From Micrococcales bacterium (GTDB lineage Bacteria > Actinomycetota > Actinomycetes > S36-B12 > UBA10799): a DNA stretch of 64,000 nt. Where the stretch lies: positions 62,001 through 126,000 of the forward strand of contig JADKAV010000004.1 in the NCBI GenBank assembly GCA_016719135.1. The letters are read 5' to 3'. The notes below the pieces were generated by a model. It was not told the DNA's origin, searched no databases, and worked only from the letters and a program-made list of their open reading frames with translations. Shown one piece after another: positions 26,516 to 35,454 of this stretch; within the stretch, counting starts at the first letter, position 1, and every line of letters begins with the position of its first letter. The position numbers and the translations under genes are program-made.

Positions 26516-26892
26516 AGGACCTCCACTACCGTTGTGCCGGCGACGCGGTCCCACAGCGCTTGCCGACTCGGCGACACGACCAGCCACCCGGAGAACAGCC
26601 AGCCCACGCCGCACGTCACCGCACCGAGGAGCAGCGCCAACGGGATTCCGAGAAGTTGACGCCGTGCCATTCGACGACCATCGACCACCTCCCCGGTACG
26701 CACGTCGACGATCCGCTGTCCGGTGATCCGCATCCCGGGTGTCCTCGAGACGCGCGCTTCGAACACCGACCACACGATCCAGCCCACCGCCAACGTGACC
26801 ACGAAGAGGCCAACGTCGACAACGAAACCGGCGAGTCGTCGGACCGGTTGTGCCAGCAAGGGCGCCGCCCGGTCCGCTTCAGCCAAGGACAT
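26512..26892 (-). CDS. RDD family membrane protein
   Basis: 126 residues with two or three helices. The RDD landmarks are VRRLAGFVVDVGLF at the N-terminus, TPGMRITGQRIVDVRTG in the loop, and the final helix followed by QALWDRVAGTTVVE. ATG 26892 overlaps the end of the FAD-oxidoreductase gene, and its own stop overlaps the GTG of the next gene, so the three are translated together. Function of the family is mostly unknown; some members relate to ion transport. Confidence 0.88.
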   Translation of the reverse strand: MSLAEADRAAPLLAQPVRRLAGFVVDVGLFVVTLAVGWIVWSVFEARVSRTPGMRITGQRIVDVRTGEVVDGRRMARRQLLGIPLALLLGAVTCGVGWLFSGWLVVSPSRQALWDRVAGTTVVEVL

Positions 26893-28219
26893 CGAGGCGG
26901 CGGTCCTCCCAACGCAGGAAGTTGGCGATCTGTCCGGCCACCGCGTGTCCCAGCCCGCCCGGTGGGAACGGGATGAGCTTGCGGTTGACGAAGAACACAT
27001 CAGTCAGATCGGTGTCGCGCTCCAGCACCAGGTCCCGGATCGTCTGTCCGTTCAGGTGGGTGGTGGAGACCCCGTGCCCCACACAGCCCATCGAGTAGAC
27101 GACGTCTTTACTCCCGGCGTACCCGATGGCAGGGAACATGTCCAAAGTCGCCGACACCGGGCCTCCCCAGGCATGCGAGAAGCGCACATCGCGCAGTCCC
27201 GGGAAGATCGCGCGGATGTCGTCGCGCAGGCGTTCCCATGTCTGCGGGCTGTCATCGAAACCCATCCCCTTGCCGTCTCCCAGCCCCACATCACGCCCAC
27301 CCATCAGCAGCCGGTTGTCCGCAGTCAACCGGTAGTAGTGCACAAGATCGCGGAAGTCCTCAACGCCCTCGCGCCCGCGCCAGCCGATGCTGTCCAATTG
27401 CTCGTCGGTCAGCGGTTCGGTCAGCACGATGTAGGTCCAGACCGGAACCTGCTTGGTCGCCAGCTGCGGAAATTCGTGCGTCCAGGCATTCGTCGCAAGC
27501 ACGACCTTGTTCGCTGTGACGGTCCCGTGCGGGGTCCGCAGACGCTGACGGCCGGCAGCCATGTCCATCGTGAGCACCGGCGTGTTCTCGTAGATGGGCA
27601 CGCCTGCTCCATCGAGTACGCGGCGCCACTCACGGCTGAGTTTCGCCGGGTTGAGAATCCCGGTGTTCGGCTCCCACCACGCCGGGCCTTTGTACAGCGG
27701 ACTGTTGACCCGCTCGATCAGGTCGGCATGCTCGATCAGATTCACGCCGGTCAGTCCAAGGCGGTGCACCAAAGCGATTTCCTTGAGCAGTCGCTTGGAG
27801 TACTTCTCCGAAGTAGCGACCCAGAGGAACCCGGTGTGCTCGTAGTCGCAATCGAGGTCCAGTTCCTCGATCAGGTCCTTAAGCAGTGTGACGGCACGAT
27901 CGGCGTACAGGTGGGCTTCACGGGCTTTGGTCTTGCCGAAGCGGGTCGCGGTGAAGGAGTGCATCATCCCGATCTTGGTCATCGAGAAGCCCGCGTTTCG
28001 TCCGCTTGCGCCGTAGCCCACCACCTCTGATTCGAGGATCGCGATGCGCAAGGAGGGATCGGCCTTATGCAGGTGGAACGCAGTGCTCAAACCCGTGAAG
28101 CCCGCCCCGACAATCGCCACATCGACCTCGAGGTCACCCTCCAGAGACGGTCCGGCGGTGTACTCGTCGTTGCCGAGCCAAAAACTCTTCGTCGCGAAAT
28201 CTGTGCTCACGGCATGCAC
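26879..28219 (-). CDS. FAD-dependent oxidoreductase, DAO / PuuB type
   Basis: 446 residues. The Rossmann FAD motif is VDVAIVGAGFTGLSTAFHL, followed by the ESEVVGYGASGRNAGF segment of the D-amino-acid/glycine oxidase superfamily. The mid-region KVVLATNAWT and C-terminal GCVGHGVSTTHLNG also fit. Members such as PuuB oxidise amines (gamma-glutamylputrescine). The start is GTG 28219 or GTG 28210. It is first in an overlapping run with RDD and the nitrilase-like gene; a polyamine or amino-acid role is inference only. Confidence 0.88.
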   Translation of the reverse strand: MHAVSTDFATKSFWLGNDEYTAGPSLEGDLEVDVAIVGAGFTGLSTAFHLHKADPSLRIAILESEVVGYGASGRNAGFSMTKIGMMHSFTATRFGKTKAREAHLYADRAVTLLKDLIEELDLDCDYEHTGFLWVATSEKYSKRLLKEIALVHRLGLTGVNLIEHADLIERVNSPLYKGPAWWEPNTGILNPAKLSREWRRVLDGAGVPIYENTPVLTMDMAAGRQRLRTPHGTVTANKVVLATNAWTHEFPQLATKQVPVWTYIVLTEPLTDEQLDSIGWRGREGVEDFRDLVHYYRLTADNRLLMGGRDVGLGDGKGMGFDDSPQTWERLRDDIRAIFPGLRDVRFSHAWGGPVSATLDMFPAIGYAGSKDVVYSMGCVGHGVSTTHLNGQTIRDLVLERDTDLTDVFFVNRKLIPFPPGGLGHAVAGQIANFLRWEDRRLDVLG

Positions 28220-28278
28220 GCTACTCCCCCGATCGGCAGGCCGGTACCAGAAGCCCGAGCCTGCTGTACCCTCGTCCG

Positions 28279-29061
28279 GTGCTTATGGTGAACCCGCAAT
28301 GGCAGGGATGGGGAGCGTCGGCTGCGGTCTCGGCCGGAACCCACGGCCTTGCGCAGTTTCTGGACCGTGAACCTGACCACCTGGTGGCGGTACCGGACTT
28401 CCACAGTCTCCACGAAACCGATGGCGTGTTGGGACTGTCCGAACTGGTCGAGCAGTCTCGCGATGTTGTGGAGACCTTGCAGAGGCATCGCCCTGAGCGC
28501 CTGCTGTATCTGGCTGGTGACTGTGGGGCTGAGCTGGCGCCCATCGCGTGGTTCAACGCGTCCCACGCAGACCTGTCCGTCGTGTGGATCGACGCCCACG
28601 CCGACCTCAACACCCCGGACACCTCACCGAGCGCAACATTCCACGGCATGGTTCTGCGCACCCTGCTCGGCGAAGGCCCCCTGCAGCTGTTGAATCTCAT
28701 CGAACGCCCCCTGACGCCCGGGCAGGTGACCCTGGTGGGTGTGCGCGCGCTGGATCAGGCGGAGCACGACTACATTCACCAGCACGACGTCACCTGCCGG
28801 TCACCGTCCGAGGTGCAGGTGACAGGTCCGGTGTACATCCACATCGACCTGGACTGCCTCGACCCGACCCGCTTCGGACATACGCCGTTTCGCGAAGCTG
28901 ATGGATTACACCCCGACGACCTCACAGCGCTGCTGCGTCGACTGCGTTGCGACAGCGCGGTGGATGTTCTCGGCATCGGCGTCACCGAGTCGATGGCGAC
29001 CGACGACGAACTGCTCCCCATCGGGGAGTTGCTCGGCGAGATCTCGGCATTCCTCGACTGA
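28279..29061 (+). CDS. Arginase / agmatinase superfamily protein
   Basis: 260 residues (GTG 28279 or ATG 28285). Binuclear-metal motifs are WIDAHADLNTP, ATFHGMVL and IHIDLDCLDP. The first ligand motif, GGDHS in classical arginases, is AGDCGAE, with Cys where the first metal His should be. Such variants are known in the superfamily, so ureohydrolase activity on arginine itself should not be assumed. It is divergent from the FAD-oxidoreductase gene with a 59-bp gap. Confidence 0.85.
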   Translation: MLMVNPQWQGWGASAAVSAGTHGLAQFLDREPDHLVAVPDFHSLHETDGVLGLSELVEQSRDVVETLQRHRPERLLYLAGDCGAELAPIAWFNASHADLSVVWIDAHADLNTPDTSPSATFHGMVLRTLLGEGPLQLLNLIERPLTPGQVTLVGVRALDQAEHDYIHQHDVTCRSPSEVQVTGPVYIHIDLDCLDPTRFGHTPFREADGLHPDDLTALLRRLRCDSAVDVLGIGVTESMATDDELLPIGELLGEISAFLD

Positions 29062-29078
29062 AGACCGTCACCCATCGA

Positions 29079-30734
29079 TCAGGCGGGACTCTTGCCGATC
29101 TGCAGTCGCACGGGCGTCTTGTTGCCGCGCGCGGTGACGAACGCCCGGATCCCGCGCGGCTTCTTGGGTGACCACTTCGAGTAGTCCATCACCAGTCGCC
29201 CATTGCGCGGGAGTCCGGTGGACGCCTGCGCCTCGAGCATCATCGAGCGCCCACGCTTGTTCGCGTAGACGAGCACAGCCGATGCTTCGGCCCTTCCTTG
29301 CTGGCCATCAGGAGTGAAAATGCGGACCTTCTTGGCACGTTCCTTCAGCTGCCCCAGAAGGAAAGGATCTCCGGTCGACCCGGTCGTGGCCTGGACCTCG
29401 ACCTGCATCGTGGGGAGCGCGTCCACGAAGATCAATGAGCCGAGGTCGCTGCCTTTCTGGCTTCCGTAGACGATCAGACCCTTATTCGGCACCAGCCCCA
29501 CTGCGCCCACTGCCCGCGCCGGGATCACCGCACCCTGGGTGCCGATGGTGAATTGGCCGGTAGCCGCGAGAACATTCGTACGCACCGACCGCTTGCTGCG
29601 CCTGGCATCGATGCTCACGACGAACTCCTGGCGCGGCGGCACCGTGTAGGTGGGGAACTCCCATTTGCGACCGGGCCGCCACGGGTTCGTCGGCTTGTTG
29701 ACCACGACCTTTGGAATCTTCTTACCGTCGAGGTCGGTGATACGGGTCTTGATCGGAACACGGCTCTTGACCGGGGTCAGTTGAACGGTGGTCTCGTTCG
29801 CACCTGAGCAGAAGGGACAGCTCTGCTTGCCGGCGATCACCTCGGTGGGTACCAGGCCGATCACTTCGGAGGCGATGTCGGGCTCCCCTGAAGGATCGGT
29901 CATGACCAGGTACTTGTAAGTGTTCGTGTTGGTGTTCACCCGGATGGCTCGGTCTGCATCGGGATAGTTGTTGTCATACACCCCGATGTCGTAGAGACCT
30001 TCACCCTTGTCGAACACGGCATACGGGGTGACCGCGTGGCCGCCGCCGCCCCACAGAATGAACAGGGTGTAGGGCGTGGATCCTGGCGACAGGGAGCGCT
30101 TGAGCAACTCGACCGCGCGCTTGGGGCTGGTGCGGTAGTCCATCACGTTCATGGCGTACTGCGATGCCATGTTGCGTGCGATCTGCCGGGAGATCGGCGC
30201 GCGCAGTGCGAGGTCATAGGTCTGTTGGATGCCAGGCTGGAATCGCGGTACTTGCAGCATGCCGGTGAACAACTCGGCCGCTGTGCTGGCAAAACCGAAG
30301 CAGTGCCCGCCTGCCATCGAGTCGTTCGCACTGGCCATCCACTGCTGGGCCGCGAGGGTCAGGGTGCACGTCCCCGAGGCCTTGCGCTCCACGCATACCC
30401 GTTTGCCCATCAGAGAGCGCATCGAGTCCGCATCAAGATTCCGTGGGCCGGTGAGCGGGGAGCCGAACATCGCATTGTTGAAGGAGTCGGGTACCCCGGT
30501 GTTGAAAAAGCTGAAGCCATTGGGGTGTGCCCGGAAACCGGAGTCGGCGATGATCGTGCCCTTGGGTGACCAGTCCGGTTGCTCCTGATATCCCTCGACG
30601 TAGTTGCGCCATACTGTCTCGTCCGCGCCGGGCGGCCGGTTGTCCCCGATGTCCGCCGATGCCATGGGCGCCGCCAAAAGGCCCATGGCCATGGCCATGA
30701 CCGCTGAGCGAAGGACGGTTTGGGAGGGTCTCAT
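29079..30734 (-). CDS. Secreted protein with a possible Cys-His-Asp/Asn peptidase core
   Basis: 551 residues from ATG 30734 (AGGA upstream). The signal peptide ends near MASA-DIG. C145 in AGGHCFGFAS, H233 in GGGGHAVTPYAV and D254/N255 in GVYDNNYPDAD are in papain-like order and context. The C-terminal half is beta-rich, has one more Cys pair (SCPFCSG), and ends in a basic stretch. I know no name for the family. The peptidase idea rests on motif order alone. It is divergent from the DsbA-type gene. Confidence 0.6.
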   Translation of the reverse strand: MRPSQTVLRSAVMAMAMGLLAAPMASADIGDNRPPGADETVWRNYVEGYQEQPDWSPKGTIIADSGFRAHPNGFSFFNTGVPDSFNNAMFGSPLTGPRNLDADSMRSLMGKRVCVERKASGTCTLTLAAQQWMASANDSMAGGHCFGFASTAAELFTGMLQVPRFQPGIQQTYDLALRAPISRQIARNMASQYAMNVMDYRTSPKRAVELLKRSLSPGSTPYTLFILWGGGGHAVTPYAVFDKGEGLYDIGVYDNNYPDADRAIRVNTNTNTYKYLVMTDPSGEPDIASEVIGLVPTEVIAGKQSCPFCSGANETTVQLTPVKSRVPIKTRITDLDGKKIPKVVVNKPTNPWRPGRKWEFPTYTVPPRQEFVVSIDARRSKRSVRTNVLAATGQFTIGTQGAVIPARAVGAVGLVPNKGLIVYGSQKGSDLGSLIFVDALPTMQVEVQATTGSTGDPFLLGQLKERAKKVRIFTPDGQQGRAEASAVLVYANKRGRSMMLEAQASTGLPRNGRLVMDYSKWSPKKPRGIRAFVTARGNKTPVRLQIGKSPA

Positions 30735-30846
30735 GCACGACATCCTGTCGTGCTCCGGCCAGGCGTCTCCACTGGGACCCGTGCAGTCACCCAGCGTGAG
30801 CGCGGTGGGAATCAAGCGGCCGACCACAGCGTTGATCCCGTTTGTG

Positions 30847-31470
30847 ATGGTCGAGATCTGGTCGGATGTGGTCTGCCCCTGGTGCTACATCGGTAAAGCT
30901 AATCTGAGCAAGGCACTTGAGGATTTCCCCGGCGACGTGGAGGTCGTCTACCGCTCGTTCCAACTCGATCCCGGCGCTCCCGAGGAACCACGCTCGCAGA
31001 TCGACTACCTCGGCGAAAGGTACGGCGGAGGCCGCGAGCAGGCTCTGGCGATGACCCGGCAGGTGACCGAGGTAGCGGCCCGGGCCGGGCTGGACTTCCA
31101 CCTCGAGGACACACAGGCGGGGCAGACGATCGACGCCCACCGCCTGCTCCACCTCGCAGCCGATCGTGGTGTCCAAATGGTTCTGGCCGAGCGCCTGTTC
31201 GCCGCCCACTTCACCGAGCAGCGATCGATCTTCGACGAACAGTCGTTGATCGCACTGGCGGTTGAGGCCGGTCTTGAGTCCTCAGAGGTCACCGACGTCC
31301 TGGCCTCGGACCGCTACCTCGATGCCGTCAGGGCAGACATCGAACAGGCGCAGGCGTTCGGGGCCACCGGGGTGCCCTTCTTCGTCATCGACCGTGCATA
31401 TGCCGTCTCCGGCGCCCAACCCCCCGAGGTCTTCCTGGACATACTGGAACAGGTGCGCTCCGGGCAGTGA
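30847..31470 (+). CDS. DsbA-family (FrnE-like) oxidoreductase
   Basis: 207 residues. A thioredoxin-like fold with an inserted helical domain: CPWC at residues 10-13 of MVEIWSDVVCPWCY, and the cis-Pro loop ATGVPFFVID. There is no signal peptide, so it is cytosolic, as for FrnE-type thiol-disulfide or 2-hydroxychromene-2-carboxylate isomerase-like proteins. ATG 30847 is preferred because the beta strand begins directly there. Confidence 0.9.
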   Translation: MVEIWSDVVCPWCYIGKANLSKALEDFPGDVEVVYRSFQLDPGAPEEPRSQIDYLGERYGGGREQALAMTRQVTEVAARAGLDFHLEDTQAGQTIDAHRLLHLAADRGVQMVLAERLFAAHFTEQRSIFDEQSLIALAVEAGLESSEVTDVLASDRYLDAVRADIEQAQAFGATGVPFFVIDRAYAVSGAQPPEVFLDILEQVRSGQ

Positions 31471-31570
31471 TGGGTAGAGCCCAGGCCCCGACATGAATAT
31501 GGGATGTCCAGAACGCGAACGAATGTGATCATCTGATGTAATCTCGGCTGAACATCATCGAAGGGCTCTC

Positions 31571-33229
31571 ATGATCTACGTGGCGGCGGCCATCGTCATC
31601 CTCACTCTCGTGGCCATGGCCTCCGGCAAGGTGCCGCCGGTGCTCGCTCTCGCGGCCGCCATCTCAGTCGCCGCGATCCTGGGAATCGCTGAACCTTCGC
31701 AACTCTTCGCGGGCCTCAGCAATGGCGGCGTCATCACCGTTGCTGCGATGCTGGTGATCGCGAAGGGCGTCATCCACACCGGAGTAGTCACACGTGTCGC
31801 CTGGCGATTGCTGTCCTCGGTCACCACCGCCTCGCAAACCCTGGGGCGACTGATCCTGCCGGTCGGCGCCGCGTCGGCGATGATGAACACGACGCCGATC
31901 GTCGCGATGCTGATCCCTGCGGTCAAGGAATTGCAGCAGACGCGAGGGATACCCGCACGTCAGGTACTGCTACCCATCGCACATGTGACGACACTGGCCG
32001 GGTCAACCACCCTGGTCGGGACCAGTTCGAACCTGCTGATCGCTGGGATCGCCAGTGGGTCAGGCGTCGAGGTCGGCATGTTCTCGTTCGCCATCATCGC
32101 CCTGCCTGTGGCCATCGTCGGCTGGGCCTGGCTGCTGTTCGCTTCTCCCCGCGCCTTCAAGGCCTCCGATGACGCCGAGGAGAAGGAGATGACCTGGCGG
32201 GTGGAAATCCCGGTCTCGGCCAAGGCCAATGGCGTCGGCCGCCGCGCCGGTGACCTGGGCGTGGCTACCACCCAGGAGTTCAGGCTGCTGGGGATTCGCC
32301 GCGAGATGGCGATGCTCGAACCGGAGGAGCCGATCGCCGCCGGGGACACGATGGTCTTCCAAGCCACGGAGAAGGGTGTCACCGCCCTGTGGGGCAGCCC
32401 CCGGTTCGGGCTGGCCGAGCAGCGTCTGTATGCAGCGTCGGTGGCTCCCGGTGAACCGGGCACGATCAACGATCTGGAATCTCACGGCAAGGTGGACGTC
32501 GTGGCGGCCCAGACAGAGGATCAGCTGCACGAAGCACGCGTGAACGCGGGCGACACGATCTACCTCACCAGCGACAATCCCAAATCGATGTACGAGCACT
32601 CCGACATCGGCCTATGGCAAGACGCCGCAGGCAAGGCCCCCCAGGTGGGCCGGACCTACATCGCCCTGAGCATTCTCGCGGGCGTGATCGTCGCCGCCAC
32701 CTTCGGCTTGGCCGCCGTTGAGATCGCGGCACTGACAGGAGCGGTTCTCATGGTGGTGACCGGGGTGCTGAGCCCCCGCGCCGCGGCCCGGGCCCTGGAC
32801 TGGAACGTGCTGTTCATCCTCGCCGGTTCGGTGGGTCTGGGCGCCATCGTGGTGGAAAGCGGCATCGCGGACAAGATCTCGGATGCCATCACCGCCATCT
32901 CAGCGGGCAGCCTGATTGCCGTGGTGATCACGCTGGCCGTCTCGACTGCTCTGCTGACGAACATCACCACCAACGCAGCGGCCGCGTCGATCCTGACCCC
33001 CGTCGGCCTGACCCTGGCCCTGGATCTCGGTGCCAACCCGGTGATGATCCTGGCGCTGATCGGCACATGCATCTCCTTCACGTTCATCAACCCCTTCAGT
33101 CACCAGTCCAACCTGATGGTGATGCAGCCCGGGCGCTACAGCATGAAGTCCTTCGTGAAGTTCGGGATCCCGTTGGTCGCGGTCAGTCTCGTGAGTGTGA
33201 TCGCCGTGTCCTACGCGGTGCTGATGTAG
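31571..33229 (+). CDS. SLC13-family permease with a TrkA-C-like domain
   Basis: Inner-membrane protein of 552 residues, about eleven helices. N-terminal half segments are AAMLVIAKGVIHTGV and GSTTLVGTSSNLLIAG (SLC13/DASS hairpin). A regulatory RCK/TrkA-C-like domain lies at about 205-320 (FRLLGIRREMAMLEPEEPI), followed by a second transport half with NITTNAAAASILTPVGL. It probably moves an anion (sulfate or dicarboxylate) with Na+. ATG 31571 has GAAGGG upstream. Confidence 0.9.
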   Translation: MIYVAAAIVILTLVAMASGKVPPVLALAAAISVAAILGIAEPSQLFAGLSNGGVITVAAMLVIAKGVIHTGVVTRVAWRLLSSVTTASQTLGRLILPVGAASAMMNTTPIVAMLIPAVKELQQTRGIPARQVLLPIAHVTTLAGSTTLVGTSSNLLIAGIASGSGVEVGMFSFAIIALPVAIVGWAWLLFASPRAFKASDDAEEKEMTWRVEIPVSAKANGVGRRAGDLGVATTQEFRLLGIRREMAMLEPEEPIAAGDTMVFQATEKGVTALWGSPRFGLAEQRLYAASVAPGEPGTINDLESHGKVDVVAAQTEDQLHEARVNAGDTIYLTSDNPKSMYEHSDIGLWQDAAGKAPQVGRTYIALSILAGVIVAATFGLAAVEIAALTGAVLMVVTGVLSPRAAARALDWNVLFILAGSVGLGAIVVESGIADKISDAITAISAGSLIAVVITLAVSTALLTNITTNAAAASILTPVGLTLALDLGANPVMILALIGTCISFTFINPFSHQSNLMVMQPGRYSMKSFVKFGIPLVAVSLVSVIAVSYAVLM

Positions 33230-33246
33230 GACCAGCAACGTGGACC

Positions 33247-33876
33247 TCAGGCGTCAGGATCGGTGACGCCACCGCCTGAAGGCACCCCCGGGCCGAAGTA
33301 CGCCAAAGACCCTTGTACCGAACGCAACTGCCTGATCGAAGTGCGGAAGCCCGCAGCCGGGGCGGTGCGGGCCTCGTTGCGCGAGAAGCAATACGTGGGT
33401 CCCGACGCCAGAGAGTAGTCCTGCTGAATCTCTCCTGCCCAGTTCCTTCCTTGCGCCCGTCCACTGACCCGGTAGGACTGTCTGAAGTACGACGGGCCGT
33501 AGTCGCTGGCCGACAACTGACGGATGTTCGATGCGCGCAGCCTCACCTGGCGCCAATTGTCACGCAGTGAGCGGCGCAGTTGGGCGCGTTGCTGGCCGAA
33601 GTAGTTCGCCACGGATTCCTCAAGCGTGTTTCCGCTGGCACACACGATCGAGCTGAATCCGTAGTCAAGGTTGAGCAGCCCGTTGCCCGAGGTGATCTGG
33701 ATCCCGTAGGCACCGTCGGCCGATACCCAGTTGCGCGGGCCCGCCCACGACCAGTACTGAGAATTCTGATGCTTGATGGAACGGGGCGGCAGCTCCGTGG
33801 GCGCGATGGCAGTTGCCGGAACAGTCCCGATCGACATCAAAAGACCGACGACGACAGCACCATTGATCAAATTCAC
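33247..33876 (-). CDS. Secreted protein of unknown function
   Basis: 209 residues with a signal peptide (AVVVGLLMSIGTVPATA). The mature part begins basic and aromatic (YWSWAGPRNWVSADGAYGI), has one Cys pair (IVCASG, TYCFSR), and repeats Tyr/Phe/Arg patterns (YGPSYFRQSYRVSGRAQGR). No domain recognised. It is convergent with the SLC13 gene. Confidence 0.7.
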   Translation of the reverse strand: MNLINGAVVVGLLMSIGTVPATAIAPTELPPRSIKHQNSQYWSWAGPRNWVSADGAYGIQITSGNGLLNLDYGFSSIVCASGNTLEESVANYFGQQRAQLRRSLRDNWRQVRLRASNIRQLSASDYGPSYFRQSYRVSGRAQGRNWAGEIQQDYSLASGPTYCFSRNEARTAPAAGFRTSIRQLRSVQGSLAYFGPGVPSGGGVTDPDA

Positions 33877-33933
33877 TCGGACAGAATACGCCTGAATCTC
33901 AGGGACGGGAATCCTTCGATCGGCGCCGGCGAG

Positions 33934-34416
33934 TCAGCCGGATGAGAGCCCCCAGGTTCGATATGGACGGGCCGCGAGGTTCACGTTGTAGTAGCGGTCA
34001 TCGTCAGAAACCTCCGCACCTGCCCAGGCCGGCAGATCGACGGTCTCGTCGGCAGAGGACAGTTCAACCTCGGCCATCACCAGGCCTTCGTTGTCCCCGG
34101 CGAAGACATCGAGTTCCCACACATGCCCGGCCGCCGGCACGAGATGCCGCACCTTGTCGATCATCGGTCCTTGGGCCAACTCGGCAAGCATGGCTTGAGC
34201 GTCCTCGACCGGGATCCGGTATTCGTACTCGCTGCGGGAGATGCCCTCTGTCCGGCCCTTAATGGTGAGGAAGGCCTCATCGCCCTTGATCCGCACACGC
34301 ACGGTCGAGCGCTCGGCGTTGGCCAGATACCCCTGGACGACGTGCGTGGACTGCTCGACGTCTTGCTTCCATTGATCCCCCACGACAAGAAATTTGCGTT
34401 CGATCTCCACGGCCAT
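33934..34416 (-). CDS. CYTH-domain protein (triphosphate tunnel metalloenzyme)
   Basis: 160 residues from ATG 34416 (GAGGA upstream). The family signature ExExK is EIERKFLV at residues 4-11. Basic and acidic tunnel residues alternate along the strands: TVRVRIKG, FLTIKGR, YEYRIP, WELDVF, AEVEL. Such proteins hydrolyse inorganic triphosphate or related polyphosphate compounds. Confidence 0.92.
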   Translation of the reverse strand: MAVEIERKFLVVGDQWKQDVEQSTHVVQGYLANAERSTVRVRIKGDEAFLTIKGRTEGISRSEYEYRIPVEDAQAMLAELAQGPMIDKVRHLVPAAGHVWELDVFAGDNEGLVMAEVELSSADETVDLPAWAGAEVSDDDRYYNVNLAARPYRTWGLSSG

Positions 34417-34603
34417 GTGCTCATCCTCGCATTCCTCCGGCCGTTCACGCTGACCGCTCGACACCGCAGCCCGCCCTGCTGGCGGGGCCGGGAATCGAGA
34501 ACTGTGCTGCGCGTATTTCCAAGCAGTCGACCCACAGGACCCACGTCGCGCCTGTGGAGCAGGCAGACTGGGTAAGGACACCCCACATCATCGGAGGCCA
34601 ACT

Positions 34604-35437
34604 GTGAAGAACGTCAAGGACAAGACCGTACTGGTGACCGGCGCCGCGATGGGTTTGGGCAAACTGTTCGCGCGTAAGGCCGTCGAGCAGGGTGCCGCGG
34701 CGGTGGTGTTGTGGGACATCAACGAGCAGGTGCTGCAGGAGACCGCTGACGAACTCGCGGCCGCAGGCGGCACAGTCCACCCGTACATCGTCGACGTCTC
34801 CTCGGCCGACGCGATCGCCAACGCCGCCCAAATGGTCCGCGAAGACCTGGGGACCGTCGAGATCCTGCTCAACAACGCTGGCATTGTGCGAGGAAATCAG
34901 TACTTCTGGGAGACCGAGGACGTCAGCGCGATCCAGCAGACGATGGCGATCAACGCCCTCGCGCCCATGTTCATCACCCGCGAGTTCCTACCGGGCATGA
35001 TCGAGCTGGACACCGACTGCCGCATCGTCAACATCGCATCGTCGGCAGGGCTCGTCGCGAACCCGCGCATGGCGGTCTACGCAGCTTCGAAGTGGGCAGC
35101 CGTGGGCTGGTCGGATTCGGTGCGCCTGGAATTGGAGCAGGCCGAGCACACACACATCAAGATCACCACCGTCTGCCCCACGTACATCAACACCGGGATG
35201 TTCGACGGCGCCAAAGGCATCTTCCTGACGCCCATGCTGGAGCAGGAGGAGGTCGTCGACGGCACCTGGAAGGAGATGCTCAAGGGCGGGCCGTTCCTGA
35301 TCATCCCGTGGACCTCACGCCTGAACAAGATCCTCACCGGAATCCTGCCGGTCAGCGTGCGCGACTTCTACCTCGACCACGCCGGGGTGTATCACTCGAT
35401 GGAAGAATTCTCCGGCCGCGACGAACCTGCGAAGTAG
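34604..35437 (+). CDS. Short-chain dehydrogenase/reductase
   Basis: 277 residues from GTG 34604 with GGAGG upstream. The NAD(P) motif is TGAAMGLGK (TGxxxGxG), with NNAG, catalytic Ser in IASSAG and YAASK as the Tyr/Lys pair. The C-terminal extension (HAGVYHSMEEFSGR) resembles all-trans-retinol dehydrogenase-like and other lipid-type SDRs; the substrate is not deducible. It is convergent with the hydrolase gene. Confidence 0.92.
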   Translation: MKNVKDKTVLVTGAAMGLGKLFARKAVEQGAAAVVLWDINEQVLQETADELAAAGGTVHPYIVDVSSADAIANAAQMVREDLGTVEILLNNAGIVRGNQYFWETEDVSAIQQTMAINALAPMFITREFLPGMIELDTDCRIVNIASSAGLVANPRMAVYAASKWAAVGWSDSVRLELEQAEHTHIKITTVCPTYINTGMFDGAKGIFLTPMLEQEEVVDGTWKEMLKGGPFLIIPWTSRLNKILTGILPVSVRDFYLDHAGVYHSMEEFSGRDEPAK

Positions 35438-35454
35438 TCGCGGGATCCCCCTCG

